From NCBI GenBank assembly GCA_037135095.1, contig JBAXKZ010000003.1, positions 1-64,000 on the forward strand: a DNA stretch of 64,000 bases. The letters run 5' to 3'. The notes under the pieces are model-generated. The model saw nothing but the letters and a program-made list of their open reading frames with translations, had not been told where the DNA came from and did not search any database. This stretch comes from CAIMZW01 sp037135095 (lineage in GTDB: Bacteria; Actinomycetota; Actinomycetes; Nanopelagicales; Nanopelagicaceae). Positions 49,951-59,752 of the stretch are shown here, one piece after another (positions within the stretch are counted from its first letter, which is position 1; every line of letters begins with the position of its first letter). A program made the translations under genes and the position numbers.

Positions 49951-50892
49951 ATGCAACACATTCCAGTTGCGCTTGATCGTTGCATCGCGCTGCTTGCCCC
50001 GGCAATTGAATTCTGTGAGGCGCCAATAATTGTTGACGCAACTTTAGGTTTGGGCGGACATAGCAAAGAGCTGCTTTCGAGATATCCCAATTTGAAAATT
50101 ATCGGTTTAGATCGCGACCTAACCGCGATCGCTATTGCGCGTAATAATTTAAATGAATTCGGGGATCGAATTGTTATCGTCCATGCGGTTTATGATGAAA
50201 TCGCAGAAGTGCTTTCGGATTTAGGTATCTCCAATGTCGAGGGAATTCTCTTTGATTTGGGAGTTTCTTCAATGCAGTTAGATGTAGCGGAACGTGGATT
50301 TGCTTACTCTCAAGATGCGCCGCTGGATATGCGAATGGATCAAAGTTCCGGAGTTACGGCTGCTGAAATATTAAATACCTATACCCATCAACAACTAAAT
50401 CGGATTCTTTGGCAATATGGAGAAGAGAAGTTTGCGGCGAAGATTGCTGAAAATATTATTAAAGCCCGCAGCACTAATTCACTTAACAGCACCAAGGATC
50501 TAGCTGAGTTAGTTAAAAACAGCATTCCCGCTCCAGCCAGGCGAACCGGCGGCAATCCAGCGAAACGTACCTTCCAAGCGCTTCGAATCGAAGTAAACCA
50601 AGAACTTGAAGTTCTTAAACGTGCAATTCCAGCTGCGATTGAACGGTTGGCAGTAGACGGTCGGCTAGTTGTTATGGCCTATCAGTCGCTGGAAGACCGA
50701 ATCGTTAAGAGCGCATTCACCAAAGTAACGGAATCTGGAACTCCAAGAGGTCTTCCGGTCGAGCTTCCACATTTGGCCGCGAAATTTGCCTTCGTAATTC
50801 GCGGCAGCGAAAGCGCCACCGAGGCAGAGATTGAAGCCAATCCGCGCGCTCAATCCATGAGACTTCGAGCAATAAAGCGGATTGCCGCATGA
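49951..50892 (+). CDS. rsmH: 16S rRNA (cytosine-1402-N4)-methyltransferase
   Basis: 313 residues: HIPVALDRCIALL, SAM motif IVDATLGLGGHSKELL, LDRDLTAI, GILFDLGVSSMQLD, AERGFAYSQDAPLDMRMD and PAKRTFQALRIEVNQEL. It methylates N4 of C1402 in the ribosomal P site. ATG 49951 follows GGGGGAGGGGAAG; the preceding TTG is in frame. Overlaps ftsL by 4 bp (ATGA). Confidence 0.95.
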   Translation: MQHIPVALDRCIALLAPAIEFCEAPIIVDATLGLGGHSKELLSRYPNLKIIGLDRDLTAIAIARNNLNEFGDRIVIVHAVYDEIAEVLSDLGISNVEGILFDLGVSSMQLDVAERGFAYSQDAPLDMRMDQSSGVTAAEILNTYTHQQLNRILWQYGEEKFAAKIAENIIKARSTNSLNSTKDLAELVKNSIPAPARRTGGNPAKRTFQALRIEVNQELEVLKRAIPAAIERLAVDGRLVVMAYQSLEDRIVKSAFTKVTESGTPRGLPVELPHLAAKFAFVIRGSESATEAEIEANPRAQSMRLRAIKRIAA

Positions 50893-51389
50893 TGGCCATT
50901 TCGCAATTAGCGCCTGAAGAACTAGCGCCCCGTCGAAATCCGGTACGAGGTCGACGAACCAACTTCTTAAAGCTCGCTCCGGAATTTGAAATCTTTAGCG
51001 GTGAACGAACTGATCGCGCCGGCTTTATCGCAATTCTTACTGCGATCTTCCTTGCGGGCTTGATCTCTCTTCTGGTAATCAACACGTTGTTGACACAAGA
51101 TGCCTTTGTGCTTCAACGTCTTAAGATTCAAACCAATTTATTTAACGACCAACGCGATGCGATTACCCAGTTGGTGGCAAAAGAGTCATCGCCAGAACAT
51201 TTGGCGTCGGCTGCTACAAAACTGGGAATGATTCCAGCGGTAAATCCGGAATTCTTAGATTTGAATTCGGTTGAAAGCCACCCGCTGGTTCCAGGAAGCG
51301 ATATTTCCAATCTTCCTAAAGCGCAACTCCATAATTTGCCAGTAACAAAAGGAACCATCTCGCCAAAGCGAGTAAAGGTGGCTCACTAA
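50889..51389 (+). CDS. ftsL: FtsL-like cell-division protein
   Basis: 166 residues: cytoplasmic basic N-terminus, one TM helix (about 46-66), then a coiled-coil-like stretch (about 70-115) with an N-x2-QRD pattern and a low-complexity tail. FtsL sequences are poorly conserved; the assignment rests on topology and on position between rsmH and ftsI. It would complex with FtsB and FtsQ to activate FtsW/FtsI. Stop and ftsI start share one base (TAATG). Confidence 0.8.
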   Translation: MMAISQLAPEELAPRRNPVRGRRTNFLKLAPEFEIFSGERTDRAGFIAILTAIFLAGLISLLVINTLLTQDAFVLQRLKIQTNLFNDQRDAITQLVAKESSPEHLASAATKLGMIPAVNPEFLDLNSVESHPLVPGSDISNLPKAQLHNLPVTKGTISPKRVKVAH

Positions 51390-53245
51390 TGAGTTACAAC
51401 AAAATGGTTAGCGGCCGTATTCAACAGCTAGTTTTATTTTCCTTTTTACTTCTAATTATTTTCGCTGGGCGGTTGGTACAAGTTCAAGCCGTGCAGGCCG
51501 AGAGCTATACCGCAAGAGCTCAAAGCGAATTGATGAACTCTTCGGTCTTACTTGCACCAAGGGGAAACATCACCGATATTAATGGTGTTGAACTGGCTCG
51601 AAGCATCGCTGCGATAAATGTTGTTGTTGATCAAACAATGATCACAGATCCAAAACTAACGGCATCGATCGTAGCCCCCATCCTCTCTTTGAAAGAGAGC
51701 GATCTGACGACGTTGCTGACTGGGACTCGGCGTTATCAAATCATTGCTAAGAATGTTGCGCCTGCGATCTGGAAAGACCTAACAGCTACGCTTCAAAGTT
51801 ACAATGACACCGCACTAAAGCAAAGTGGCGGAGTAGCAAAACGGATCGTCGGATTCTTCTCAGAGCGCGGGTATATTCGAACTTATCCAACTGGTGCCTT
51901 GGCTTCAACGCTAGTTGGTATAACAAATGATGCCGGCGATGGTGCGGGTGGTTTAGAGGCAAGCCTGAATTCAGTGCTGGCTGGAACAAACGGAAAATAC
52001 ATTTACGCGAATGGCGCCGGAACTATTATTCCTGGTTCGCAACAAATCAAGATAGAAGCAAAAGCCGGGACCAGCATTCGGTTAACGATTGATCGTGATA
52101 TTCAGTGGGTGGCACAGGCTGCAATCGTCGCAGCGGTAAAGAGCGCACATGCTAAATCAGGCACCGTCATTGTTATGGATCCAACTACCGGAGCGCTCAT
52201 CGCTGAAGCCAGCGCACCAACTTTTGACCCATCGATAAAGAAGTCAATATCGGTTGATAGTCTGCGAAACCCAGCGGTACAGGATGTGTATGAACCTGGA
52301 TCTACCGGAAAGATTATTACCTATTCAGCTGCGATCGAAGAAGGCAAAATTACCCCCACCACTGTTCTGACAATTCCTTACTCATTAAAGCGCGGCGGTC
52401 GACCCTTTAAAGACCATGAAAAGCATGCAACGGAGCGACTAACTGCAACGGGCGCTTTAGCGATATCTAGCAATACTGGCGCAATCCAAGTTGGCGAAAC
52501 TATGAGCAACCCAACTCTTTATGATTATTTAGCTCGCTATGGGATCGGTCAATCTACTAATTCACACCTTCTGGGCGAAGCAACCGGAATTCTTCACCCG
52601 GTCTCGGCCTGGTCGCAAACCTCGGCGCCAACTATAGCTTTTGGTCAGGGTTACTCACTTACTGCATTGCAGGCAACCAGCGTATTTGCCACCATTGCAA
52701 ATGGTGGTGTGCGAGTTACCCCCAACATTGTTGCTGGTTTGATCGATCAAAGCGGAAACTATTCGCCAACAAAATTACAAAGTTCTAGCCGAGTCGTTAG
52801 CTCAGATACAGCTAGACAAATTCGAACTATGCTCGAGAGCGTCGTTTCGGCCAACGGTACGGCTCCAGAGGCGGCAATCCCTGGGTATCGGGTAGCGGGA
52901 AAGACGGGAACCGCGATGCGAATTGATGAGAAATGCGGATGTTATAAAGGCTATACCGCCTCCTTTATTGGATTTGCACCGGCGGACGCTCCCAAATATG
53001 TTGTTAGTGTGACGATCCAAGATCCTCAAGGGCTGCACTGGGGCGGCTCGCTCGGTGGCCCGGTATTTAAGCAGGTAATGAGTTTTGTATTGCAGTCGCG
53101 ACATATTCCACCAACTCCAACTAAGACGGTTACTTATCCGCTCACCGAAACGGAGTTGAAGAAGGCGAATTTAGCCAAAGCACAAGCGATCGCGAAGAAG
53201 CTCACTGAAAGTCTCACCAAGAACGCTACTTTGGTTGTGAGGTAG
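51389..53245 (+). CDS. ftsI: Division transpeptidase FtsI (class B penicillin-binding protein 3)
   Basis: 618 residues. One N-terminal TM helix (about 11-30), a dimerisation domain (ARSELMNSSVLLAPRGNITDING-like start at about 48) and the transpeptidase domain with SxxK (S305-T-G-K308), SNTG and KTGTAMR. It cross-links septal peptidoglycan. No PASTA domain is seen. Embedded in a continuous run of coupled genes. Confidence 0.95.
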   Translation: MSYNKMVSGRIQQLVLFSFLLLIIFAGRLVQVQAVQAESYTARAQSELMNSSVLLAPRGNITDINGVELARSIAAINVVVDQTMITDPKLTASIVAPILSLKESDLTTLLTGTRRYQIIAKNVAPAIWKDLTATLQSYNDTALKQSGGVAKRIVGFFSERGYIRTYPTGALASTLVGITNDAGDGAGGLEASLNSVLAGTNGKYIYANGAGTIIPGSQQIKIEAKAGTSIRLTIDRDIQWVAQAAIVAAVKSAHAKSGTVIVMDPTTGALIAEASAPTFDPSIKKSISVDSLRNPAVQDVYEPGSTGKIITYSAAIEEGKITPTTVLTIPYSLKRGGRPFKDHEKHATERLTATGALAISSNTGAIQVGETMSNPTLYDYLARYGIGQSTNSHLLGEATGILHPVSAWSQTSAPTIAFGQGYSLTALQATSVFATIANGGVRVTPNIVAGLIDQSGNYSPTKLQSSSRVVSSDTARQIRTMLESVVSANGTAPEAAIPGYRVAGKTGTAMRIDEKCGCYKGYTASFIGFAPADAPKYVVSVTIQDPQGLHWGGSLGGPVFKQVMSFVLQSRHIPPTPTKTVTYPLTETELKKANLAKAQAIAKKLTESLTKNATLVVR

Positions 53246-53249
53246 CGAA

Positions 53250-54731
53250 ATGAGACCACTTGAAATTCAAAGCAAGAATTTCGCCGATTTGGCTAAATTC
53301 TTAGGGTCAGTAGATCTTGTTCCGCAGGTTCCGATTTCCGGAGTGACCAGCAATTCTGCTTTGGTTCAACCAGGAGATCTCTTTCTAGCGCTGCCTGGCG
53401 GAAAAGTGCATGGTGCGAAATTCATTGCCAAGGCGGCGGAACTCGGCGCGGTTGCTGTGGTGACCGATCTTGAGGGCGCGGGAATGGAATTTCCTAAATT
53501 GCCGATGATGGTGATCGCTGATCCAAAGCGTAGAGCCGGAGACATTGCGTCTTGGGTAAATGATTTTCCGCTTCGATCAATGGTTTCGGTTGGGATTACG
53601 GGGACCAATGGCAAGACCACCACTAGTTCATTGCTCTATCAGTTATGGCAGCTTGAGAAGCGCGAAGCAGGATTCATCGGAACCCTCGGAGTTGATATTG
53701 GGCTTGACCATTACCCAACTACCTTCACTACGCCAGAAGCGACCGAACTTCAATCGATTATGGCTACGATGGCAGAGCGACACGTCACACATTTGGTAGC
53801 AGAAGTTAGTAGTCATGCTCTAGAACAATCTCGAATGGCTGGTTCACATTTTTCAATTGCGGCATTCACTAATTTGACGCAAGATCATCTGGATTTTCAC
53901 GGCACCATGGCAAACTATTTTGCCGCTAAGGCAAAACTTTTTACGACCGAGTACGCCGACATTGGCTACGTAAATATTGATGATCCGTATGGCGTGCGTT
54001 TGCTTGAGATCTCTCAAATCCCAATTTCCACGGTTTCGCGCTCGAATTCGAAGGCCGATTGGTACTACCTTTCTCACAACGAGGTTAGCGGTGGCTTCGA
54101 GATTTCGCTGCGAGGAGCCGGTGGAATTCTCATTGAAGGCTTTCTGCCGTTGATTGGTGATCACAATTTAGATAATGCGATTATGGCTATTGCCTTGGCA
54201 GTTCAAAGCGGGCTGGATCCGCTTTCAATTGCGTCAAACTTACGTCATCTTCAGGGAGCCCCTGGTCGACTTGAAAGTGTAAATCTGGGACAACCGTTTC
54301 GGGCTTTAGTCGATTTTGCCCACAGTCCCGACGCCGTCAGGCGCGTGTTGACCACCCTCAAAACTGATTCCGAACATCGGTTAATTGCGGTTTTAGGCTG
54401 TGGCGGCGATCGAGATCGAACGAAACGTCCCTTGATGGGTCGAGCGCTTCAAGAACTTGCAGATGTTGCGATCTTCACTAGCGATAATCCGCGTTCTGAA
54501 TCCCCAGCGGCAATTTTAGATGAAATGGTTGCCGATGTAGTTGTTGCAACCCCTAGCGCGATTATTCTTGATCGAAAAGCGGCGATTGTTTACGCAGTAG
54601 CCAGCGCAGAAGCAGGGGATACGGTTGTAATTTTGGGAAAAGGGCATGAACAGGGTCAGGAAATTTCTGGCATTAAGTATCCATTTGATGATCGCAAAGA
54701 GTTGGCGATGGCAATCGAGGCGAGTCCATGA
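53250..54731 (+). CDS. murE: UDP-MurNAc-tripeptide synthetase MurE
   Basis: 493 residues: N-terminal domain with NSALVQPGDLFLALPG, ATP motif GITGTNGKTTTSSL, and ligase C-terminus. The amino-acid specificity motif reads DNPR (TSDNPRSESP), which marks meso-diaminopimelate-adding MurE; lysine-type enzymes differ. So the peptidoglycan should contain meso-DAP. Starts 4 nt after ftsI and overlaps murF by 4 bp. Confidence 0.94.
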   Translation: MRPLEIQSKNFADLAKFLGSVDLVPQVPISGVTSNSALVQPGDLFLALPGGKVHGAKFIAKAAELGAVAVVTDLEGAGMEFPKLPMMVIADPKRRAGDIASWVNDFPLRSMVSVGITGTNGKTTTSSLLYQLWQLEKREAGFIGTLGVDIGLDHYPTTFTTPEATELQSIMATMAERHVTHLVAEVSSHALEQSRMAGSHFSIAAFTNLTQDHLDFHGTMANYFAAKAKLFTTEYADIGYVNIDDPYGVRLLEISQIPISTVSRSNSKADWYYLSHNEVSGGFEISLRGAGGILIEGFLPLIGDHNLDNAIMAIALAVQSGLDPLSIASNLRHLQGAPGRLESVNLGQPFRALVDFAHSPDAVRRVLTTLKTDSEHRLIAVLGCGGDRDRTKRPLMGRALQELADVAIFTSDNPRSESPAAILDEMVADVVVATPSAIILDRKAAIVYAVASAEAGDTVVILGKGHEQGQEISGIKYPFDDRKELAMAIEASP

Positions 54732-56128
54732 TCGCCATGACAGCTGGCGAGATCGCACAAATCATTCATGGTTCGCTGTATGAGCTGAGCCCAGAGTCGT
54801 TAATCACGGAAATTCCTTGCATCGATTCGCGCTTGGCAACCACAGCCAACTTTTTCGTCGCATTCAGGGGTGAAACTTCCGATGGCAACGATTTTGCCGA
54901 ATCTGCAATCGCAAATGGCGCCCGATTTGCATTGGTAACACGCCCGATATCTGGCCCTTCAATTTTGGTCTCCGATGTTGGTCAGGCGCTGATGGATTTA
55001 ACTCGTGCTGCCCGACTAAAGATGAAATCTTGCAAAGTCATCGGGATAACGGGTTCTCAGGGAAAGACCACAACAAAGGATTTTCTTCATCATCTACTAT
55101 CGAGCGTAGGCGTAACGGTGGCGCCCATCGGAAATCTAAATAACGAAATTGGCGTGCCCTTAACACTTTTAAGTTGCAACGAAGCAACCGACTTTTGCGT
55201 TCTCGAAATGGGCGCAAGACACATGGGAGATATTGCCAAGTTAGTTGAAGTCGCCAGTCCGGATGTTGGTGTCGTATTAAATGTTGGCAGAGCACACCTG
55301 GGGGAATTCGGTTCGCGATCGAACATTGCGAAGACAAAAGGTGAAATGATTACTAGTTTGCTCCCAGGCGCGATTGCCGTCTTAGGAAATTACGATGAAT
55401 TCACTCGCGCTATGGCGGCAACTACATCAAATAAAGTTTTGAATTTTGGGGAGCGTTCAGATTGCGATATCAGAGCGACCGACGTTGAACTTCGCGAAGG
55501 TCGTGCTCATTTTGATCTCGTAACTCCTGAGGGGCGACAGGCAGTCGGGCTTCAACTTCTAGGCTTGCATCAAGTCTCAAATGCATTAGCTGCGGCCGCC
55601 GTGGCCACCGGGCTCGGAATTCCAATTGAGACGATCGCAGCAGCGCTATCTACAGCAACCGCAGGCAGTAAATGGCGAATGGAATTGCACGAAGCTGATG
55701 GGCTGCTTCTAATAAATGATGCCTATAACGCCAGTCCAGACAGTATGGCCGCAGCTTTACGAACTTTGGCCTTACTGTCTCAGGAGCGAGGTGGACTTTC
55801 GTGGGCATTTCTGGGGAAGATGAATGAACTCGGCGAGTCCGAAGGTATAGAACATGAGGCGATTGGCAGACTCGTCTCTGACATCGGAATTGATCATTTG
55901 GTTCAAGTTGGCACAAAGGCCTACCGGCAAAATGATAAGAAGTTGGAAGGTCGCGAGGATTTGGGAGAAACTACAACGGTGCACGATTTTGATTCGCTGA
56001 CTGTGGCTAGTGCACTCGCGGCTAATTTTTCCGCTGGCGATGTAGTTCTGGTGAAAGCTTCAAGATCTGAGAAGTTAGAGCAACTTGCCGAACAACTCCT
56101 AGCGGTATGGAAAGAGCGCAGCGCATGA
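54728..56128 (+). CDS. murF: UDP-MurNAc-pentapeptide synthetase MurF
   Basis: 466 residues with N-terminal CIDSRLATTANFFVAFRGETSDGNDF, ATP loop GITGSQGKTTTKDFL, GVVLNVGRAHLGEFGS and LINDAYNASPDSM. It adds D-Ala-D-Ala to the UDP-MurNAc-tripeptide. Overlaps murE and mraY by 4 bp each. Confidence 0.94.
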   Translation: MIAMTAGEIAQIIHGSLYELSPESLITEIPCIDSRLATTANFFVAFRGETSDGNDFAESAIANGARFALVTRPISGPSILVSDVGQALMDLTRAARLKMKSCKVIGITGSQGKTTTKDFLHHLLSSVGVTVAPIGNLNNEIGVPLTLLSCNEATDFCVLEMGARHMGDIAKLVEVASPDVGVVLNVGRAHLGEFGSRSNIAKTKGEMITSLLPGAIAVLGNYDEFTRAMAATTSNKVLNFGERSDCDIRATDVELREGRAHFDLVTPEGRQAVGLQLLGLHQVSNALAAAAVATGLGIPIETIAAALSTATAGSKWRMELHEADGLLLINDAYNASPDSMAAALRTLALLSQERGGLSWAFLGKMNELGESEGIEHEAIGRLVSDIGIDHLVQVGTKAYRQNDKKLEGREDLGETTTVHDFDSLTVASALAANFSAGDVVLVKASRSEKLEQLAEQLLAVWKERSA

Positions 56129-57183
56129 AAGGCATCTTGATATCTGGAGCGTTGGCGGCGTTGCTAACCATTTTAGGGACTCCGATTTTAATCAGAGTTC
56201 TAGCCAAACGTGGCTATGGTCAATTTATTCGAGATGATGGGCCAACAACTCACCATGTAAAACACGGAACACCAACTATGGGCGGGATCGTTCTGATCTT
56301 TGCAACGGTCATTTCCTATTTTGTGAGCCACTTGATAACCGGAATCCGTATTAGCGCTTCGGCAATCTTGATTTTGAGTTTAGTTATTACCTTAGGAATA
56401 GTCGGATTGGCTGATGACTGGCGCAAAGTCTCAAAGCAGCGCTCCTTGGGATTAAATGCAAAAGAGAAACTTTTTGGCCAAGCTCTGGCCGCCGCCGTTT
56501 TTGCCATAGCGGGAATTCACTTCCGAGATCACGATGGTCTTACTCCAATTTCATTGCACCTTTCGACGGTTCGAGACACCAGTTTAGTTCTCGGCAGTTT
56601 TCTCGTTGTCATTTGGGTGATCTTTATGGTGCTAGGTACTAGCAACGGAGTAAACCTGACAGACGGTCTCGACGGGCTCGCGACCGGCGCAGCGATCATG
56701 ACCTTCCTTGCCTTTGTATTAATTGGAGTTTGGGAATTTGGTCAAAGTTGTGCCGTCACGCAAATTGCTAAATGTTATGCGGTTAGGGACCCGTTGGATG
56801 TTGCAGTTGTAGCAGCTGCGCTTGCAGGATCGTGCGCTGGCTTTCTTTGGTGGAATGCTTCACCAGCTAGAATCTTTATGGGTGATGTCGGTTCGCTAGC
56901 ACTGGGCGGAGCGATCGCTGGCATTGCAATCACCCTTCGCACCGAACTTTTGCTTATTGCCCTAGGCGGGCTCTTCGTTTTAATTACGCTTTCTGTAATT
57001 ATTCAAACAGGATATTTCAAGTTATCTGGTGGGAAACGAGTTTTCCGCATGGCTCCGCTACAACATCATTTCGAATTGATGGGTTGGGGAGAGGTTACGA
57101 TTGTGATTCGATTCTGGATTCTGGCTGGCTTGAGCGTTGCTACTGGTTTAGGTCTTTTCTACGCCCAGTGGGTTGTCTCCTAA
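56125..57183 (+). CDS. mraY: Phospho-MurNAc-pentapeptide translocase MraY
   Basis: 352 residues, ten TM helices. Conserved features: GTPTMGGIVLIF, the catalytic Asp region LADDWRKVSKQRSLGL, NGVNLTDGLDGLATG and GDVGSLALGGAIAG, plus the His-rich LQHHFELMGW. It makes lipid I from UDP-MurNAc-pentapeptide and undecaprenyl phosphate. The start ATG 56125 overlaps the murF stop (ATGA); an earlier ATG at 56107 is less likely. Confidence 0.95.
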   Translation: MKGILISGALAALLTILGTPILIRVLAKRGYGQFIRDDGPTTHHVKHGTPTMGGIVLIFATVISYFVSHLITGIRISASAILILSLVITLGIVGLADDWRKVSKQRSLGLNAKEKLFGQALAAAVFAIAGIHFRDHDGLTPISLHLSTVRDTSLVLGSFLVVIWVIFMVLGTSNGVNLTDGLDGLATGAAIMTFLAFVLIGVWEFGQSCAVTQIAKCYAVRDPLDVAVVAAALAGSCAGFLWWNASPARIFMGDVGSLALGGAIAGIAITLRTELLLIALGGLFVLITLSVIIQTGYFKLSGGKRVFRMAPLQHHFELMGWGEVTIVIRFWILAGLSVATGLGLFYAQWVVS

Positions 57184-57184
57184 A

Positions 57185-58561
57185 ATGTCATTCCTGTTTG
57201 AGTTACGCCAGAAGAAAGTGGCAATTCTTGGTGGTGGCGTTACAGGTTCCAGTTTGATTCAATTTTGCTTAAGAAATGATGTGGCGGTTGTTTTGCTGGA
57301 TGATTCCAAGAAAGAAATACTCGGAATCGACTCTCAAACAACTTTTAGTTCAGATCTGAAACTCGATCTTGCAATCGTTTCACCTGGTTGGCGAGAAGAT
57401 CATCCACTTATTTTGGAGTTACAAGCTTTGGGTGTGGAATTGATAAGTGAATTGGATTTCGCTTGGTTAGTAAAGGAAGAGATTGCACCACTTCAAAAGT
57501 GGATCGCGCTAACCGGAACCAATGGCAAGACCACATCAATCCAAATGGTTGAATCGATTTTCACGGCTGCGGGCATTAACGGTAAGGCCTGCGGGAATGT
57601 AGGCGAACCAGCCATCAGCGCCTTAACAGGTGAGCAGACCTATGATGTGCTGGCATTGGAACTCTCATCATTTCAAATTCACTGGAGCCAACTCCCTAGA
57701 TATGAAGCAGTGGCAATCCTAAATATCGCTGAGGATCACTTAGATTGGCATGGGAGTTTCGATAATTATGCAAACGCTAAACTAAAGTTATTAACCCAAA
57801 CAGACACTGCAATTCTCAATTTTTCAGATCCTGAGATTGCGGCAAGAACCACTGCCTGGAATGGCACTAAGGTCTTCTTCACGTTGGATACACCAAATGC
57901 CGGGGAACTTGGAGTTGTTGAAGAGTTAATCATTGACCGAGCATTTGTTGCCGACCACAGCCAAGCCGCCGTTATCGCAGAGTTGAATGACATCCAACCC
58001 ACTGTTCCTCACAATGTTGCTAATGCGCTAGCTGCATCTGGCCTGGCCCTCGCACTGGGGATATCTCATAAACATATTCAAAAAGGACTCGCAAGTTTCA
58101 AACTTGATCATCACAGACTCCAACTCATCCCAACTTCGGATGGAATTACGTGGGTTGATGATTCAAAAGCGACTAATCCTCATGCGGCCACGGCAGCACT
58201 TCTTTCCTATTTCTCCGTAATTTGGATCGCGGGCGGGTTGGCAAAAGGCGCAAGTATGTCCGAGATGATTCAAAGAACGTCAGGGCGACTAAAGGCGGCA
58301 ATTTTAATTGGTGAAGATCGAGAATTGATTGCCACAGCACTAAAAACTTACGCGCCTGAGATTCCCGTATTTCGCGTCGATAAAACCAGCGATGTTCATA
58401 ATTTTGCCAGAGCGTTAGTTCTTCAAGCCCAAGCTTTGGCGGCGCCGGGAGACACAGTGTTACTAGCGCCAGCATGTGCCTCAATGGATCAATTCCAAAA
58501 TTATGCCGAGCGCGGAAATAGTTTCGCCGCTGCAGTAGAAAATTTGGTCCCCCATGAGTAA
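57185..58561 (+). CDS. murD: UDP-MurNAc-alanine--D-glutamate ligase MurD
   Basis: 458 residues: N-terminal Rossmann KVAILGGGVTGSSL, ATP loop ALTGTNGKTTSIQM, NIAEDHLDWHGSFDNYANAK, and C-terminal WVDDSKATNPHA and LLAPACASMDQF. It adds D-Glu to UDP-MurNAc-Ala. ATG 57185 begins one nt after the mraY stop; ends with an 8-bp overlap with ftsW. Confidence 0.94.
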   Translation: MSFLFELRQKKVAILGGGVTGSSLIQFCLRNDVAVVLLDDSKKEILGIDSQTTFSSDLKLDLAIVSPGWREDHPLILELQALGVELISELDFAWLVKEEIAPLQKWIALTGTNGKTTSIQMVESIFTAAGINGKACGNVGEPAISALTGEQTYDVLALELSSFQIHWSQLPRYEAVAILNIAEDHLDWHGSFDNYANAKLKLLTQTDTAILNFSDPEIAARTTAWNGTKVFFTLDTPNAGELGVVEELIIDRAFVADHSQAAVIAELNDIQPTVPHNVANALAASGLALALGISHKHIQKGLASFKLDHHRLQLIPTSDGITWVDDSKATNPHAATAALLSYFSVIWIAGGLAKGASMSEMIQRTSGRLKAAILIGEDRELIATALKTYAPEIPVFRVDKTSDVHNFARALVLQAQALAAPGDTVLLAPACASMDQFQNYAERGNSFAAAVENLVPHE

Positions 58562-59750
58562 AGAGCCAACGATCGAAAAAGCGAGGAAAGGCTCACTGCT
58601 TTCGCGCCCCACCTCGGCATATTTTATGATTCTCTCCGCAACCATTTTTTTGACTGGCTTGGGTTTAGTTATGGTTCTTTCGGCATCATCGGTTAAATCA
58701 TTTGAACAAAGTGGAAATACTTACTCCATATTTATAAAACAACTTTTGTTTTTGGCGATTGCAATTGTTTTAGCAGTTGTGGGAACACGGATGAGCAGTG
58801 AAATTTGGCTTAAATTGGCTCGAGTGGCAATTATTGCGAGCGTTGGAATATTGATACTTCCGCAGATCCCGGGGCTCGGTAAAAATGTTAATGGCAACAC
58901 TAACTGGATTGGTTTTGGGCCATTTACCATTCAGCCCAGCGAATTCGCAAAGTTCGGGCTAATTCTTTTTTGTGCCTTGCAACTGCGCCGATATGAAGAG
59001 CGGCTCGGAACTGAACGCCCTTTGAGCGCTCTAAAACTTTTGCTCCCAGCGATATTCGTGCTGTTGGTTTTAATTATGGCAGGCGGGGACTTGGGTGCCT
59101 CTTTAATAGTTGTAGCAATCTCAGCGGCTATGCTTTTTATTAGTGGGCTACCGGTTCGCCACTTTATGGTGGTAATCAGTGCCGGTGTAGCTTTCGCAGC
59201 GGTCTTTGTAATCACTCAGCCTTACCGGTTACATCGATTCGCGGCGGTGCTGCATCCTTTTTCCGCTCAAAATTATAAATTTGCCGGCTGGCAAACAGCT
59301 CACAGCGTGATGGGTCTTGCAAGTGGTGGCCTATTTGGCGTCGGTCTTGGCGCCAGTAGGCAGAAGTGGGCAAATTTGTCAGAGGCGAACACTGACTTCA
59401 TCTTCTCGGTAATTGGGGAAGAGATGGGACTATTGGGAACACTTGTGGTTTTGTTCTTATACGCGATTCTAATTTACGGAATTTTTAAGACCGCGCTGCA
59501 GACCAAGGATATCTTTTCTCGATATGCGACAGCGGGTATTGCCTGTTGGTTGATGATTCAGGTGGCCGTCAATTTAGGCTCCGATATTGGGCTCTTCCCA
59601 GTCGTTGGAGTTACTTTGCCATTTATCTCGTATGGCGGCTCATCGCTAATTGCCAACTATTTGGGGATTGCCTTTGTCCTGAATGTGGCTCGAAAAGATC
59701 CCGAAGTGAACCGTTTCCTTCGCGCCCGTCGTAGTGCAAGGATTAAGTAG
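58554..59750 (+). CDS. ftsW: Septal peptidoglycan glycosyltransferase FtsW (SEDS family)
   Basis: 398 residues, about ten TM helices. SEDS signatures: GLVMVLSASSV, WIGFGPFTIQPSEFAKFGLI, AGGDLGASLIV and the C-terminal PVVGVTLPFISYGGSSLIANYLGIAFVLNV. It polymerises septal glycan with FtsI. Starts within the murD 3' end. Confidence 0.95.
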   Translation: MSKEPTIEKARKGSLLSRPTSAYFMILSATIFLTGLGLVMVLSASSVKSFEQSGNTYSIFIKQLLFLAIAIVLAVVGTRMSSEIWLKLARVAIIASVGILILPQIPGLGKNVNGNTNWIGFGPFTIQPSEFAKFGLILFCALQLRRYEERLGTERPLSALKLLLPAIFVLLVLIMAGGDLGASLIVVAISAAMLFISGLPVRHFMVVISAGVAFAAVFVITQPYRLHRFAAVLHPFSAQNYKFAGWQTAHSVMGLASGGLFGVGLGASRQKWANLSEANTDFIFSVIGEEMGLLGTLVVLFLYAILIYGIFKTALQTKDIFSRYATAGIACWLMIQVAVNLGSDIGLFPVVGVTLPFISYGGSSLIANYLGIAFVLNVARKDPEVNRFLRARRSARIK

Positions 59751-59752
59751 CC